A DNA stretch of 64,000 nucleotides from an uncultured Aquimarina sp. (GCF_947492405.1 NZ_CANLMP010000001.1:868001-932000); one strand, 5' to 3'; counted from the first letter of the stretch, positions 1-9,661 are shown. Numbers and translations: made by a program. The notes: generated by a model from the sequence alone, not told the origin.

Positions 1-837
1 AATAAAGGTAATCGTGTGGGAAATTGGAGCTTTTTTACCATCGCATTTTGGTCTTTAATGGTTAATATTACCGTTGTACTATTATTTGTTATTTTTTACA
101 CATTCGAGAAAAAAGCAACTGAAAAAGGAACATTAGTGATATTAGAAGAAGAAGATTTATTAATGGATCTTCTGATACCAGTAATATTTTTAATGGTATT
201 GGTGTTTATATTGAATTGGCTTATCAGACAGGTCAAATCTATAATCCGGCTTAAAAACGAAAAAACTAAAACCGAACTACTACACTTAAAAAGCCAGGTA
301 AATCCACATTTCTTTTTTAATACCTTAAATAACCTGTACGGATTAGTAGAAGAAGATCCGAAAAAAGCGCAAGAATTGATATTAAAATTATCTGATATGA
401 TGAGATATAGTATTTATGAAGGAGAACACGATTTTGTGAATATTGACAAAGAAATTGAATATCTCAGCAATTATATAGAGCTGCATAAGATGCGTTATCA
501 TAAAAAAACTGATGTACAATTTGATTATAATATTGAAAATAAAGAAACCAAAGTAATGCCTTTATTATTTATAATATTACTGGAAAACGCATTTAAACAC
601 GGTTTAGAAAATCTAAGGAAAAATGCGTATGTTAGAGTTAATCTAACTTCAACAAAAGAGGAAATATATTTTACTGTAGAAAACAATTTTGATCCCACAG
701 AGCCTACAGAAAAACCTGGTATTGGACTCAAAAATCTAAGAAGAAGACTTGAGCTAGTGTATCACAAAAAACACTCTTTATCTTTTTCAACAACAGAAGA
801 TGTGTATAAAGTACAATTAAGACTGAAACTAGTATGA
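1..837 (+). CDS. LytS-type sensor histidine kinase (5' end outside window)
   Basis: Membrane sensor kinase of the LytS/YehU (His_kinase) family that phosphorylates a LytTR response regulator. The open frame runs to the first base without a stop, so the true start lies upstream; the GTG at 16 is only the first possible start inside the window. Counting from that GTG, there are membrane segments at about 5-29 and 50-69, then the H-box NPHFFFNTLNNLYG with the phosphoacceptor His at about 98. The ATPase part has the N-box LLENAFKHG and the G-box GIGLKNLRRRLEL. The stop overlaps the start of the next gene by 4 bases (ATGA), the usual layout for a co-translated kinase-regulator pair. Confidence 0.93.
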   Translation, partial: NKGNRVGNWSFFTIAFWSLMVNITVVLLFVIFYTFEKKATEKGTLVILEEEDLLMDLLIPVIFLMVLVFILNWLIRQVKSIIRLKNEKTKTELLHLKSQVNPHFFFNTLNNLYGLVEEDPKKAQELILKLSDMMRYSIYEGEHDFVNIDKEIEYLSNYIELHKMRYHKKTDVQFDYNIENKETKVMPLLFIILLENAFKHGLENLRKNAYVRVNLTSTKEEIYFTVENNFDPTEPTEKPGIGLKNLRRRLELVYHKKHSLSFSTTEDVYKVQLRLKLV

Positions 838-1532
838 TTAAATATATAATCGTAGATGATGAGCATATAGCGCACGGTATTATTAAACGCTATTGTGATG
901 TATTGCCAAATATGAAATTAATGAAAGATTGTTATGACGCACTGGAAGCTTTTGAATATTTAAGTACTAATGAAGTAGATTTAATTTTCCTTGATATTAA
1001 CATGCCAAAACTTAAAGGTTTTGATTTTTTAAAAACCCTCTCTTCTCCTCCCAAAGTTATTGTCACAACTGCTTATTCTGAATATGCAGTTGAAGGATAT
1101 GAACTTAATATAACAGACTATTTGTTGAAACCCTTTAGCTTTGAACGTTTCCTAAAAGCAGTAAATAAAGCGGTAACTTCTACATCAAAAGCAACTCCTT
1201 CACCTACAACACCTAAAGAAAGAGAAGAACGAAGTGTTTTTCTAAAAAGTAACAAGAAGTATACTCAGGTTCCGCTAGGTGATATTCAATATTTAGAATC
1301 TGCAGGAAACTATGCAAAAGTGGTTACGATCCATGAAACCATTACCGTAAGAGAAAAAATAACCGATTTATTAGAAACACTGGCCAGTGATGATTTCTTG
1401 CAGGTACACAAATCTTTTGCCGTAGCCAAAAAACATATAAAAAGTATTGAAGGAAATAGAATATTAATAGCGGATCATGTGGTCCCTATCGGAACAATGT
1501 ATAAAACCAATGTCACCCAATTACTGAGGTAA
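834..1532 (+). CDS. LytTR-family response regulator
   Basis: Two-component regulator of 232 residues. The receiver domain (about 1-120) has the acidic pair D8/D9, the phosphoacceptor D54 in FLDINMPK, and the conserved K99 in LLKPF. A LytTR DNA-binding domain follows from about residue 133 to the end, with the family signature FLQVHKSFAV near its middle. It overlaps the upstream LytS kinase by 4 bases and is surely its cognate regulator. The linker (about 118-132) is rich in Thr, Ser and Pro. The target is not shown; the convergent receptor gene at 1641-4025 carries AAAGTA-type boxes that such a regulator could bind. Confidence 0.95.
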   Translation: MIKYIIVDDEHIAHGIIKRYCDVLPNMKLMKDCYDALEAFEYLSTNEVDLIFLDINMPKLKGFDFLKTLSSPPKVIVTTAYSEYAVEGYELNITDYLLKPFSFERFLKAVNKAVTSTSKATPSPTTPKEREERSVFLKSNKKYTQVPLGDIQYLESAGNYAKVVTIHETITVREKITDLLETLASDDFLQVHKSFAVAKKHIKSIEGNRILIADHVVPIGTMYKTNVTQLLR

Positions 1533-1579
1533 TACCCAAGAATAATCTCATTTAAGCTTTATATGATATAAAATAATGA

Positions 1580-1622
1580 ATCCCAAAACCCGATAAGTTT
1601 TATATCCTATCGATTTTGGGAT
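1580..1622. terminator. Hairpin between convergent genes
   Basis: A 9-bp stem (1580-1588 with 1614-1622) is followed inward by a small internal bulge and a 5-bp stem (1591-1595 with 1608-1612). It lies between a plus gene ending at 1532 and a minus gene ending at 1641, where a bidirectional terminator is expected. There is no long T-run after the stem, so this is a moderate call. Confidence 0.5.
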
Positions 1623-1640
1623 AAATAAGAATGTACTAAT

Positions 1641-4025
1641 TCAATTGGCTCTATTTTGTTCATCTTTACTCCCAAAACCTCTGTTTTTAACGTTAACTTT
1701 TTTGTTTCCGAAGCTGTAGGTTAATGAGAATCGTACATTTCTACTACTATAATTTTGACCATAGATTGTTTCTACACCATTGATCTCTGATGATAGATTA
1801 CGTAAACTAGCGGTATCAAAAATATCATTAAATACTAACGATGCTTGTAGGGTATTGTCTAAAAAACTCTGTTTTAATCCAATGGTAAAATTGTACATCT
1901 TGTCTACATCATATAATAATGCTTTATTCTTGGAAGCATACCAAAAATCTGCTTGTAACTTTGTGGTTTTTCCTAATACAAAAGTGTTATTTGTTGAGAA
2001 ATAGAATTGATTTCCATTTTGAGGGCTTGAATTGAGATCATCGTCAAGTCTTGTGTTCTGAAGTGAAAAAGAGAAGTAATTTTGACTTTTCCACCAAGAA
2101 AAACTATCGAAAGTATAGGTTTCACTTATTCTAAAGAAGGAACTCGAATAATAATTACGTCTGATAATGGTCTGAATTTCATTTTCAGCATCAGCAGAAA
2201 ACAACGTACCAAAACCATCCTTAGTTCGAGCATAATAGAGATTCGTAATTAATTTTCCTCTATAATTATGTGATAACGTAAAACGATCTGTAAAGGATGG
2301 TTGAATAAAGGGATTCCCTTCAGAATATGCATTACTGTTGATAAAACTTCTAAATGGATTTAAATCTCTGAAGCTAGGTCGATTTATACCTTTTCCATAA
2401 TTGAATGAAAAATTATGTGCATCATTTCTCTGATATGATGCATAAAGTGTAGGGAATATTTTTAAATAATCGTTTTTGTTTCGCTGGTTTAAGGTAGCAG
2501 AATAACCTCTGGTTTCTGTATTCTCTAATCTCAATCCAGCTTGTAAATTCCAATTATTCTGTATTTTTTTTGCTCCATTTATATACAATGCTTGTACGTT
2601 TTCTTTGTACTCAAATTGATTCGATAGGTTGGTGTCAAAAACTGGAGATCCGGTAATCGTATTAAAGTTTTGCAAATCATTCAGTGTTGTAATAAAACTT
2701 AATTTGCCGCCATAAGAAAGGTTTACAAAGCTTAAAGGATGTTCCATATCTACTTTTACGCTATAGTTTTCTATATTTTGATTCGAGAAATTCTGTGCCG
2801 CTTGATTAATACCAAGGAATTCATTCTCAGAAGAGAACGTATTAACAATGTAATCGTTTTCTAGAGAATTATTATAGCGAAAATAATCGAAATCAACAGA
2901 GATTTTTCTTCCTATAGTATCCAGTTGAGTTATTACATGTGCATTAAGTACATGACTATCTATTCTATCACTTCTATTATTATCATTTATCAACAATGAA
3001 TCCAGAGTGCCTTGATTATTGATAAAGTTAGTAATACCATTACCTTTAGAATCCGGACGGTTATAAGTACCATAATACTGCCCTCCTATTTTTATATTCT
3101 CTGAAATATCATATTCTAATGAAAAACGACCAGAATAATTATCTTTTTCATCTTTAGACTCCGTGTCAACATTCCATGTACTATTCGGAAAGAAAATAGT
3201 ACTACCTTCTTGATTTCTGATATTTCCCTTACTACCGTTTACAGAAAGTGCTAACCTAATTTTACTTTTGTTGTAGAAAAAGCTATTACGCAGTGTTGTG
3301 AAGTTATAGGTGTTTTGGTTATATGTAATACCTGAAGTATTCTTCCAGGAATTTCTTCTACCTTTTTTATAAATAACATTTATAATACCTCCATTCCCTA
3401 CGATTTCATACTTAGCAGGTGGATTAGTAATGATCTCTATCTTCTTTATATCATCTGATGCTATAGAATTTAAAAAATTGATTAGATCTTCTCCGGTTAA
3501 TTCTAATAACCTACCATCGATCATAATCCGTGAGGATTCACCGCCAATCATACTGATATTATTATTTTGTATCCTGATGCCAGGAGCAACTCTAAGCGCA
3601 TCTGCTGCGTTACCTCCTATCGCAGCAATGCTGTTTTCTACGTTAAATACTAACCTATCTGTCTTCTGTTCAATTAATTTCTTTTGTGATGTTATCACTA
3701 CCTCCTCCAGGTTTTCTGTATCTTCTTCAAGTATAATACTTCCTAAGTCATAGTTGTTTTCGATCAAAAGTTCTTTTTCCCAATCTTTAAAACCTATAAA
3801 GCTAACAGTTATTTTATAGGTGCCTTTTTCAGTTTTTATAGAAAAAAAACCATTTTCATCAGTAATACCTCCACTATTAGTTACAATTTGACCATCCTGA
3901 TTAGTCAAGAATACATTTGCAAATGCAACAGGGCTAGAACTATCTGTTACAGTTCCTGTTAATTCTAATTGCGCGATCCCTAAAAAAGAAGTCATTAAAA
4001 AAATAGATAGTATGTAATTTCTCAT
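1641..4025 (-). CDS. TonB-dependent receptor-like outer membrane beta-barrel protein
   Basis: Outer membrane protein of about 794 residues. I chose the ATG at 4025 because it begins a normal signal peptide (MRNYILSIFLMTSFLGIAQ); the frame also stays open further upstream to 4088. A CarboxypepD_reg-like beta-sandwich follows (LTGTVTDSSSPVAFANVFL), then a TonB plug region with RIMIDGRLLEL and EIITNPPAKYEIVGNGGIINV. The long C-terminal part is an OMP_b-brl_3 type barrel ending in aromatic beta strands (FSLTYSFGNKKV). Such proteins take up or secrete ligands with TonB energy; the substrate cannot be read from sequence. It sits between a LytS/LytTR pair and an AraC-type gene. Confidence 0.88.
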   Translation of the reverse strand: MRNYILSIFLMTSFLGIAQLELTGTVTDSSSPVAFANVFLTNQDGQIVTNSGGITDENGFFSIKTEKGTYKITVSFIGFKDWEKELLIENNYDLGSIILEEDTENLEEVVITSQKKLIEQKTDRLVFNVENSIAAIGGNAADALRVAPGIRIQNNNISMIGGESSRIMIDGRLLELTGEDLINFLNSIASDDIKKIEIITNPPAKYEIVGNGGIINVIYKKGRRNSWKNTSGITYNQNTYNFTTLRNSFFYNKSKIRLALSVNGSKGNIRNQEGSTIFFPNSTWNVDTESKDEKDNYSGRFSLEYDISENIKIGGQYYGTYNRPDSKGNGITNFINNQGTLDSLLINDNNRSDRIDSHVLNAHVITQLDTIGRKISVDFDYFRYNNSLENDYIVNTFSSENEFLGINQAAQNFSNQNIENYSVKVDMEHPLSFVNLSYGGKLSFITTLNDLQNFNTITGSPVFDTNLSNQFEYKENVQALYINGAKKIQNNWNLQAGLRLENTETRGYSATLNQRNKNDYLKIFPTLYASYQRNDAHNFSFNYGKGINRPSFRDLNPFRSFINSNAYSEGNPFIQPSFTDRFTLSHNYRGKLITNLYYARTKDGFGTLFSADAENEIQTIIRRNYYSSSFFRISETYTFDSFSWWKSQNYFSFSLQNTRLDDDLNSSPQNGNQFYFSTNNTFVLGKTTKLQADFWYASKNKALLYDVDKMYNFTIGLKQSFLDNTLQASLVFNDIFDTASLRNLSSEINGVETIYGQNYSSRNVRFSLTYSFGNKKVNVKNRGFGSKDEQNRAN

Positions 4026-4094
4026 TTCGTGTGTTTTAAAATTTAATTCAAAACAAAAATGATAGGAAAGTTTAATGAATGCGTACAACTAAAG

Positions 4095-4156
4095 AAAGTA
4101 GTACTCATTTTTTTACCAAAAATTAGTATTACTTTTTTACAAGAACGTACTACTTT
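4095..4156. promoter_or_regulatory. Three AAAGTAnTAC-type boxes upstream of the receptor gene
   Basis: Read on the minus strand, AAAGTAGTAC occurs at 4147-4156 and AAAGTAATAC at 4126-4135. The two are direct repeats with start points 21 bp apart, two helical turns. A third copy, AAAGTAGTAC on the plus strand, lies at 4095-4104 and forms a perfect 10-bp inverted repeat with the first. They are about 70-130 bases upstream of the receptor start at 4025. LytTR regulators typically bind two 9-bp direct repeats spaced about 21 bp apart, so a neighbouring LytTR or AraC-type protein is the likely user. That link is inference. Confidence 0.5.
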
Positions 4157-4171
4157 ATTGTAAACACTTCA

Positions 4172-5308
4172 TTATGAGATGTTTTTACGATATTGAGAAG
4201 GTGTATAACCGGTGTGTTTTTTAAAAGCCGTATTAAATGGAGATTTAGAATTAAACCCAACATCATACAGAATCTCAAGGATGGTTAGTTTTTTGTTAAG
4301 TGGATTTTCTAGTAAGGTTATTGCCTTTTTTATTCGATATTCATTGATGAAATCAAAAAAGTGTTTTCCAATATGATGATTAATTAAAATGGACATATCC
4401 CTGAACGGAAGGTTCATTTGATTCGCTAGCTTATGTATGGTCAATGAAGAATCTAAATAAGGTTCCTCGGTTTCCATATAGTTTTGAAGCTTCTCTATTT
4501 GTTCTACAAATTTATCAGCAGGGTCTTGCTTAATAGATGAAGTTTCAATCAAATTTCTAACCAACAGGTGCTTAGTATCAATACTTCTAAACAATTCTGG
4601 ATAATACATGCTCTTGAGTACAATCCATGACAAAAAACCTAACAAAAGTAATGTGAGTAGAATTCTCAACATATTTAGAACTTCTATATCATTACCAACA
4701 TATTTATAAATTTGTTTAGAAGTAGAAAAAATAAAAATGAACGATAGTAGTAATGTTAATTGATATAACCATTTATAATTAAACTTATTACTATCAGAGT
4801 AACTTTCTAGCAGTAATAACTTATATTTTTTAAGCGTTTGGAATATTAAAACAAGATAAACTATGGATACTATAGAACCATACAATGTAGAAAATTTCAC
4901 TTCCGGATTTGAATGAAAATTATCTGTAAAAATTCTTCTTTCCTCTTCACTAACCGCATAAAAATTAGGAACATAAATCAAAATCTCAATAACAAAAGGA
5001 ATCAGATGTAACAAATGCTTGGGCTGTAGTTTAAAATCTGAATAGACAGAGGACAATACGTATAGGAATAATAATGGGCTGGACAAAAACATGATTTGAT
5101 CTCGAAGCATGTCTATAACCAAAGGTAATTCAATATACTTTGCATAAAAAAATACACTTATATGTACGGCAAATATGATAAAATAGACCCCCATTAATCG
5201 GTTACTAATCTTGTTCTTTGTTTTAACAGTAAACAAGAAAACAGCAAGCAATAATGCAATAAATACGATTACTAAAGTTATGATTCCTAAAACAGAAAAT
5301 TTATCCAT
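4172..5308 (-). CDS. AraC-family regulator with N-terminal membrane domain
   Basis: Protein of 378 residues with about seven hydrophobic segments over residues 1-235, then a C-terminal AraC-type double helix-turn-helix (about 275-375). The AraC signature is clear: NLPFRDMSILINHHIG, INEYRIKKAITLLEN and ILYDVGFNSKSPFNTAFKKH, ending TPSQYRKN. This architecture is common in Flavobacteria and is taken to couple a membrane signal to transcription. It lies upstream of and in the same direction as the outer-membrane receptor at 1641-4025, 146 bases away, so it may control that gene. Confidence 0.9.
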   Translation of the reverse strand: MDKFSVLGIITLVIVFIALLLAVFLFTVKTKNKISNRLMGVYFIIFAVHISVFFYAKYIELPLVIDMLRDQIMFLSSPLLFLYVLSSVYSDFKLQPKHLLHLIPFVIEILIYVPNFYAVSEEERRIFTDNFHSNPEVKFSTLYGSIVSIVYLVLIFQTLKKYKLLLLESYSDSNKFNYKWLYQLTLLLSFIFIFSTSKQIYKYVGNDIEVLNMLRILLTLLLLGFLSWIVLKSMYYPELFRSIDTKHLLVRNLIETSSIKQDPADKFVEQIEKLQNYMETEEPYLDSSLTIHKLANQMNLPFRDMSILINHHIGKHFFDFINEYRIKKAITLLENPLNKKLTILEILYDVGFNSKSPFNTAFKKHTGYTPSQYRKNIS

Positions 5309-5416
5309 TAACCTTGAAAAATATTTTAAAGCTAAAATAAATATTTGCTATTAACTAATAAGTAAAAGAACCTTTAATAATAAAAAAATAAAAATATATT
5401 TAGTGTATAACTAATA

Positions 5417-6124
5417 CTATGTATTATCAATCTTATTTAAAACTATTTTTCTGTACGACTTACTTATCGGTAATTTACTATCATTTTGTAATACCATTTG
5501 ATTACCATCGATTAATTTTAGTTTATTAAAATTTACGATAAATGATTTATGTATCCTAATGAAATCATTAGATAATTTTTCTGAAAAATCGGATAATGTT
5601 GTGGGTGTTAATATCATTTGATCCGTATAAATTTTAATGTAGTTACCGTACGCTTCTATATAATTAATAGCATCTAAGTCCAGCTTAATAATTTTCTTAT
5701 CACTCTTTACATATATAGATGTAATAGTATCTTCTTTCTCAACAACTACATTATTGACATTATTATTTGATTTTTGTTGTACCTTAATAACTGCCTGTAT
5801 AAATCGTTCTAAAGAAAATGGTTTAAGTAAATAATCAATCACAGATAACTCAAAACCTTCTACGGCAAATTCTGGATAAGCTGTAGTAATAATAACCTGA
5901 GGTTTTTGCTGCATTGTCTTTAATAAACTGATACCTGACAATTTGGGCATATTGATATCTAGGAATAATAAATCCACATTGTTTTCCTGTAAAAAAGCCA
6001 TAACTTCAAAAGCATTTTTACACGTAGAAACTACCTCTAGATAAGGTATTTCCTTAATATAATTCTCAATGATCTGGCGAGCTATTGGCTCATCATCTGC
6101 TATTAAACATTGTAATATTTTCAC
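5417..6124 (-). CDS. LytTR-family response regulator
   Basis: Regulator of 235 residues. The receiver has D10/D11, phosphoacceptor D56 in LLFLDINMPKLSG and the conserved Lys in YLLKPFSLERF. The LytTR domain (about 135-235) carries FIRIHKSFIVNFNKLK, the family hallmark. It begins 4 bases after the stop of the LytS kinase at 6129-7109 and forms an operon with it. It closely resembles the regulator at 834-1532 (shared LDINMPKL and LLKPFS blocks), so the two are paralogues. Confidence 0.95.
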   Translation of the reverse strand: MKILQCLIADDEPIARQIIENYIKEIPYLEVVSTCKNAFEVMAFLQENNVDLLFLDINMPKLSGISLLKTMQQKPQVIITTAYPEFAVEGFELSVIDYLLKPFSLERFIQAVIKVQQKSNNNVNNVVVEKEDTITSIYVKSDKKIIKLDLDAINYIEAYGNYIKIYTDQMILTPTTLSDFSEKLSNDFIRIHKSFIVNFNKLKLIDGNQMVLQNDSKLPISKSYRKIVLNKIDNT

Positions 6125-6128
6125 ACAT

Positions 6129-7109
6129 TCAAAAATTAAGAGTTAACGCTACTCGATAAGAATCTTCTTGTTGTTCTATCTGCAATTCATGTTTTTCTGG
6201 GTACATCAAATCTAAACGTTTTCTAGCGTTTTGTAAACCAATACCACTTTTTCCTTTTTCGAGATTACTATGTTTTATATCTAAAGAATCAGTAGTATTT
6301 ATACACTCGAAATCGAGTGAACTCTCCGCTATTACTATATTTACTAACACTTTACTCTTCATATCACCTAAGACTCCTAAATGTTTAAAAGCGTTCTCCA
6401 CAAAAACGATTAGCAACATTGGTGCTATAGCAGTACTAGATATGACACCACTAATATTAAACTGAATATCCGCTTTATCTTCTAAGCGTATCTTCTCAAG
6501 AGAGATATAGTTTTCTAGATATTTAATTTCCTTTTCTAAAGGAACAAACATTTCTTTCGTTTCATATAAACTATAACGTAACAAGTCCGAAAGTTTCAGC
6601 ATTAAATCAGGCAATTTTTCTGATTTCACAACAGATAAGCCATATAGATTATTCAAGGTATTAAATAAAAAATGTGGATTCAATTGTGCTTTCAGAAGTT
6701 TTAACTCTGCTTCCTTCTCTTCCTGGCGACGAAAAAAACTATCTCTGGCGAGTTTTAAAGCTGTTCCGAAAAGAATCACTAATAAAACGGCACCAAAAAC
6801 ATTGAATAACATTTTCCATTGGAAATTATCAAATAAGTTGCTCAAAAGAAGAACACCCAAAAATGTAAAAAATAAAATATTAAGGAAAAACAAAAACATT
6901 CCTAACACTCTATTATTATTATTAAAGAATAAAGGCAATATCTTTAAGTTACAGATATATACTGGCGGCATAATAAAGGCAATAAATCCCAAAGTTGTAA
7001 TCAACCTATTTTCTGCTTGAATGACCATCAAGAAAATAAGCATCAAAAACAACCATGCAGTTATATTTTGTAAGAGCTTATTATCCACCCAAGTATCTAA
7101 TTTTGACAT
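6129..7109 (-). CDS. LytS-type sensor histidine kinase
   Basis: Kinase of 326 residues with four hydrophobic segments between about 14 and 116, then the H-box AQLNPHFLFNTLNNLYGLS with phosphoacceptor His146. The ATPase domain has IVFVENAFKHLG and SGIGLQNARKRLDLMYPEKH. It is the partner of the LytTR regulator just downstream. The pair is divergent from the serine hydrolase and ABC exporter genes at 7326-11212, across a 216-base gap, so control of that exporter is plausible but unproven. Confidence 0.94.
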   Translation of the reverse strand: MSKLDTWVDNKLLQNITAWLFLMLIFLMVIQAENRLITTLGFIAFIMPPVYICNLKILPLFFNNNNRVLGMFLFFLNILFFTFLGVLLLSNLFDNFQWKMLFNVFGAVLLVILFGTALKLARDSFFRRQEEKEAELKLLKAQLNPHFLFNTLNNLYGLSVVKSEKLPDLMLKLSDLLRYSLYETKEMFVPLEKEIKYLENYISLEKIRLEDKADIQFNISGVISSTAIAPMLLIVFVENAFKHLGVLGDMKSKVLVNIVIAESSLDFECINTTDSLDIKHSNLEKGKSGIGLQNARKRLDLMYPEKHELQIEQQEDSYRVALTLNF

Positions 7110-7325
7110 AGTATTTGATTAAAAATTCTTATCAAAAATAGGTTTTGGTATTTGAAATAACACTTTTTAATGATGTAAGTTATCCTTTATGGTCTATGTG
7201 ACCTCTTTTTCGTGTTAAGATGATTTTTATACTAATATCATTCTATCACTCCCTCTCATCATTCTTTTTTTATTCTAAACTTAAATTAAATGAGTTTTGA
7301 TCCAACAAATTATAAAAACAGATTT

Positions 7326-8651
7326 ATGAAAACTTCAAGACAATTAATCGTATTACTAGTATTCTTCCTTATAAAGTATATTGGATATGGGCAAACAAAT
7401 GATTTAGATATTATTTCTAAAAAATATAATTCCGTATTAAAAGAACAAAACAAAGGAATGGCCATCCTAATCAAAAAAGATAACAAAATAAAGACAATCA
7501 GTTTAGGTAATTTTAATCTAACAGAGCATAGTGTTTTTAATATTGGTAGCGCAACAAAAACTTTTACTGCAATACTAATACTTCAGGAAGTTGAAAAAGG
7601 AAATTTAAGACTAACGGATAGTGTTGGTACATACTTAACACCAATACAAAATGTAGATGGATCATTGACTATAAAAGCTTTACTAACACACGAAAGTGGT
7701 CTAGATGAAGTAATAGGAAGAAACATTCAAGATATTTTCTATGCAAAAAACGATTCATTGTATAATGCTGCTTTATTACAACAAATAGAGAAATCTAACC
7801 CTAAGATGGTTGGTAAATTCGACTACTGTAATACCAATTATTTTCTTTTAGGAAAAATTATTGAAAAAATCACTGATCAAAGTTATTTTGATTTGTTGCG
7901 AGAACGCATTCTTACACCTTTAAAAATGAAAAACACTCATCCTTATGTGCATAGAAATATTCCAAATTTAGCAACACCTTATCACGAAGAAAAAGATGTT
8001 ACTGATTATTTAGACTACCGTTATTTTGCAAATATTGCGTATGCAGCTGGTAGTATGGCTTCTACCCTAACAGATATGGAGATATTCTATCGATCCTTAT
8101 TCGAAACAGAACAATTATTGAAAAAAGAGACAGTAAAAATGATGATGGAATCCGGAAATCAATATTATGGCTACGGATTATTCAAATCCAACCAAGAAGG
8201 AGTGAATTATTACGGACACGGTGGAAACAATATTGGGTATGCATTCCGGAACCAATATAATCCAATCACTAAAGATTTATACCTCATTTTTTCTAATACA
8301 AGAACAATTCCATCAAAAAAATCTATTAGTACCGACCTAATAGCATATATGAATAATAAACCTATAGAAAGTTTTAAAAGTATTGATTTAAAAAATTTCA
8401 AAAAATATACTGGAACTTATTTACTAAAAGAAGCTAATCTAACCTTAGAAATTGTTCTTGAGAATGATAAAATGTATTTAGTTTCAGAAGCTCAAGGGGT
8501 TAAAAGTGAACTTACACAAAAAGATGATAAATCACTTTATGACACTACCGTTGGTGTTGTATTAACACAAATAGAAGATGATAATAATAGTTTATCGTTT
8601 AGCCAAAACGGTTTTGTAACGACAATTAGCAAAAAAGCATTAAGCAAATAA
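7326..8651 (+). CDS. Class C beta-lactamase-like serine hydrolase (secreted)
   Basis: Exported hydrolase of about 441 residues in the beta-lactamase/transpeptidase-like family. I prefer the ATG at 7326 because it starts a clean signal peptide (MKTSRQLIVLLVFFLIKY) ending near GYGQ; an in-frame ATG at 7290 adds 12 polar residues in front. Catalytic motifs are intact: SATK (Ser about 75, Lys about 78), YCN (about 167-169) and HGG (about 298). A C-terminal lipocalin-like extension (about 345-441) is common in this family. The gene is 11 bases from the ABC ATPase, so it appears to be part of the exporter operon. The substrate may be a D-amino acid peptide or ester. Confidence 0.88.
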   Translation: MKTSRQLIVLLVFFLIKYIGYGQTNDLDIISKKYNSVLKEQNKGMAILIKKDNKIKTISLGNFNLTEHSVFNIGSATKTFTAILILQEVEKGNLRLTDSVGTYLTPIQNVDGSLTIKALLTHESGLDEVIGRNIQDIFYAKNDSLYNAALLQQIEKSNPKMVGKFDYCNTNYFLLGKIIEKITDQSYFDLLRERILTPLKMKNTHPYVHRNIPNLATPYHEEKDVTDYLDYRYFANIAYAAGSMASTLTDMEIFYRSLFETEQLLKKETVKMMMESGNQYYGYGLFKSNQEGVNYYGHGGNNIGYAFRNQYNPITKDLYLIFSNTRTIPSKKSISTDLIAYMNNKPIESFKSIDLKNFKKYTGTYLLKEANLTLEIVLENDKMYLVSEAQGVKSELTQKDDKSLYDTTVGVVLTQIEDDNNSLSFSQNGFVTTISKKALSK

Positions 8652-8662
8652 AATCGACAATT

Positions 8663-9526
8663 ATGACACTCGAAATTCAAAACATATCAAAAAAGTATAA
8701 TAGAAATAAATACGGTTTAAAAGATTTCTCCATAACTATAGAGAAAGGAATATTAGGACTATTAGGGCCTAATGGAGCTGGAAAATCAACACTTTTAAAA
8801 ATGATAGCTACTGTAAGTAAACCAACACAAGGTGTTATTATTTTAAATAAAAACAATATTGTAAAAGATGCAAACTATATGCGCAAACAGCTAGGTTTTC
8901 TTCCTCAAGATTTTGGAGTATATCCTAATCTTAATGCTTTTGAGTTTTTAGAATATATAGCAGCTATGAAAGGTATCGGAGGATCTAATCTTACATCAAA
9001 AATTGAGCAATTGCTAGATGGACTTAACCTATTAGATGCTGCTAAAAAACCTATAGGAAGTTATTCTGGAGGAATGAAACAACGCGTGGGAATTGCACAA
9101 GCACTTCTCAATGATCCCAAAATTGTGATTTTTGATGAACCAACGGTTGGGCTTGACCCAGAAGAAAGAGTTCGTTTTAGAAATCTTATTTCGGATTTAG
9201 CACAAGACTGTATTGTAATTTTGTCTTCCCATATCGTATCCGATATTGATACAATTGCTGATCAAGTAGCTGTAATGAAAAATGGCTCTTTACTTTCATA
9301 TGGTGATCAAGAAAAACTAATACAACTTGTTGATCAAAAGGTTTTTAGTATTACCATAGAGAAAGATCGCCTTACTCATTTTAAAAACAACCAAATTATA
9401 GTAAGTACTTCTCGAAAAGAAGGAATGATAAACGTTCGGTACATTTCGGAAAACCCAATTGAACATTCTATCCCCCAACAAGCAAATCTTGAAGATGCAT
9501 ACTTATACTTAACTAAAAGAAACTAA
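8663..9526 (+). CDS. ABC transporter ATP-binding protein
   Basis: ATPase of 287 residues with a complete nucleotide-binding domain: Walker A GPNGAGKST (K41), Q-loop LPQDFG (about 81-86), signature SYSGGMKQ (about 133-140), Walker B IVIFDEPTVGLDP (D158/E159) and switch His190 in LSSH. The C-terminal 75 residues are the accessory region found in ABC-2 exporters. It is followed by a 39-residue membrane peptide and a permease and should power that exporter. Confidence 0.95.
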   Translation: MTLEIQNISKKYNRNKYGLKDFSITIEKGILGLLGPNGAGKSTLLKMIATVSKPTQGVIILNKNNIVKDANYMRKQLGFLPQDFGVYPNLNAFEFLEYIAAMKGIGGSNLTSKIEQLLDGLNLLDAAKKPIGSYSGGMKQRVGIAQALLNDPKIVIFDEPTVGLDPEERVRFRNLISDLAQDCIVILSSHIVSDIDTIADQVAVMKNGSLLSYGDQEKLIQLVDQKVFSITIEKDRLTHFKNNQIIVSTSRKEGMINVRYISENPIEHSIPQQANLEDAYLYLTKRN

Positions 9527-9530
9527 AACC

Positions 9531-9650
9531 ATGAAAAAATCAATAAATAAAAAGACAATTGTAAGAATATCCATAGCATCAGTACTATTATTCATTGCAA
9601 TCCTTGCTTTTTTAGAAAAGGTACATATCGGAATCTATAATGCTTACTAA
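9531..9650 (+). CDS. 39-residue single-pass membrane peptide in ABC operon
   Basis: A short open frame fills the gap between the ATPase stop (9526) and the permease start (9662): ATG at 9531, TAA at 9648-9650. The product has a basic N-terminus (MKKSINKKT), one hydrophobic helix at about residues 13-28 (ISIASVLLFIAILAFL) and a short tail. Position, spacing (4 bases before, 11 after) and the Lys-rich start favour a real gene. I do not recognise a family; it could be a small accessory subunit of the transporter. Confidence 0.6.
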   Translation: MKKSINKKTIVRISIASVLLFIAILAFLEKVHIGIYNAY

Positions 9651-9661
9651 CACAATTTATC

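Noticed and set aside
3430..3753. 107-codon plus-strand frame inside the receptor gene
   Set aside because: It runs antisense to a well-supported receptor gene and its translation looks like low-complexity hydrophobic and Ser-rich shadow sequence.
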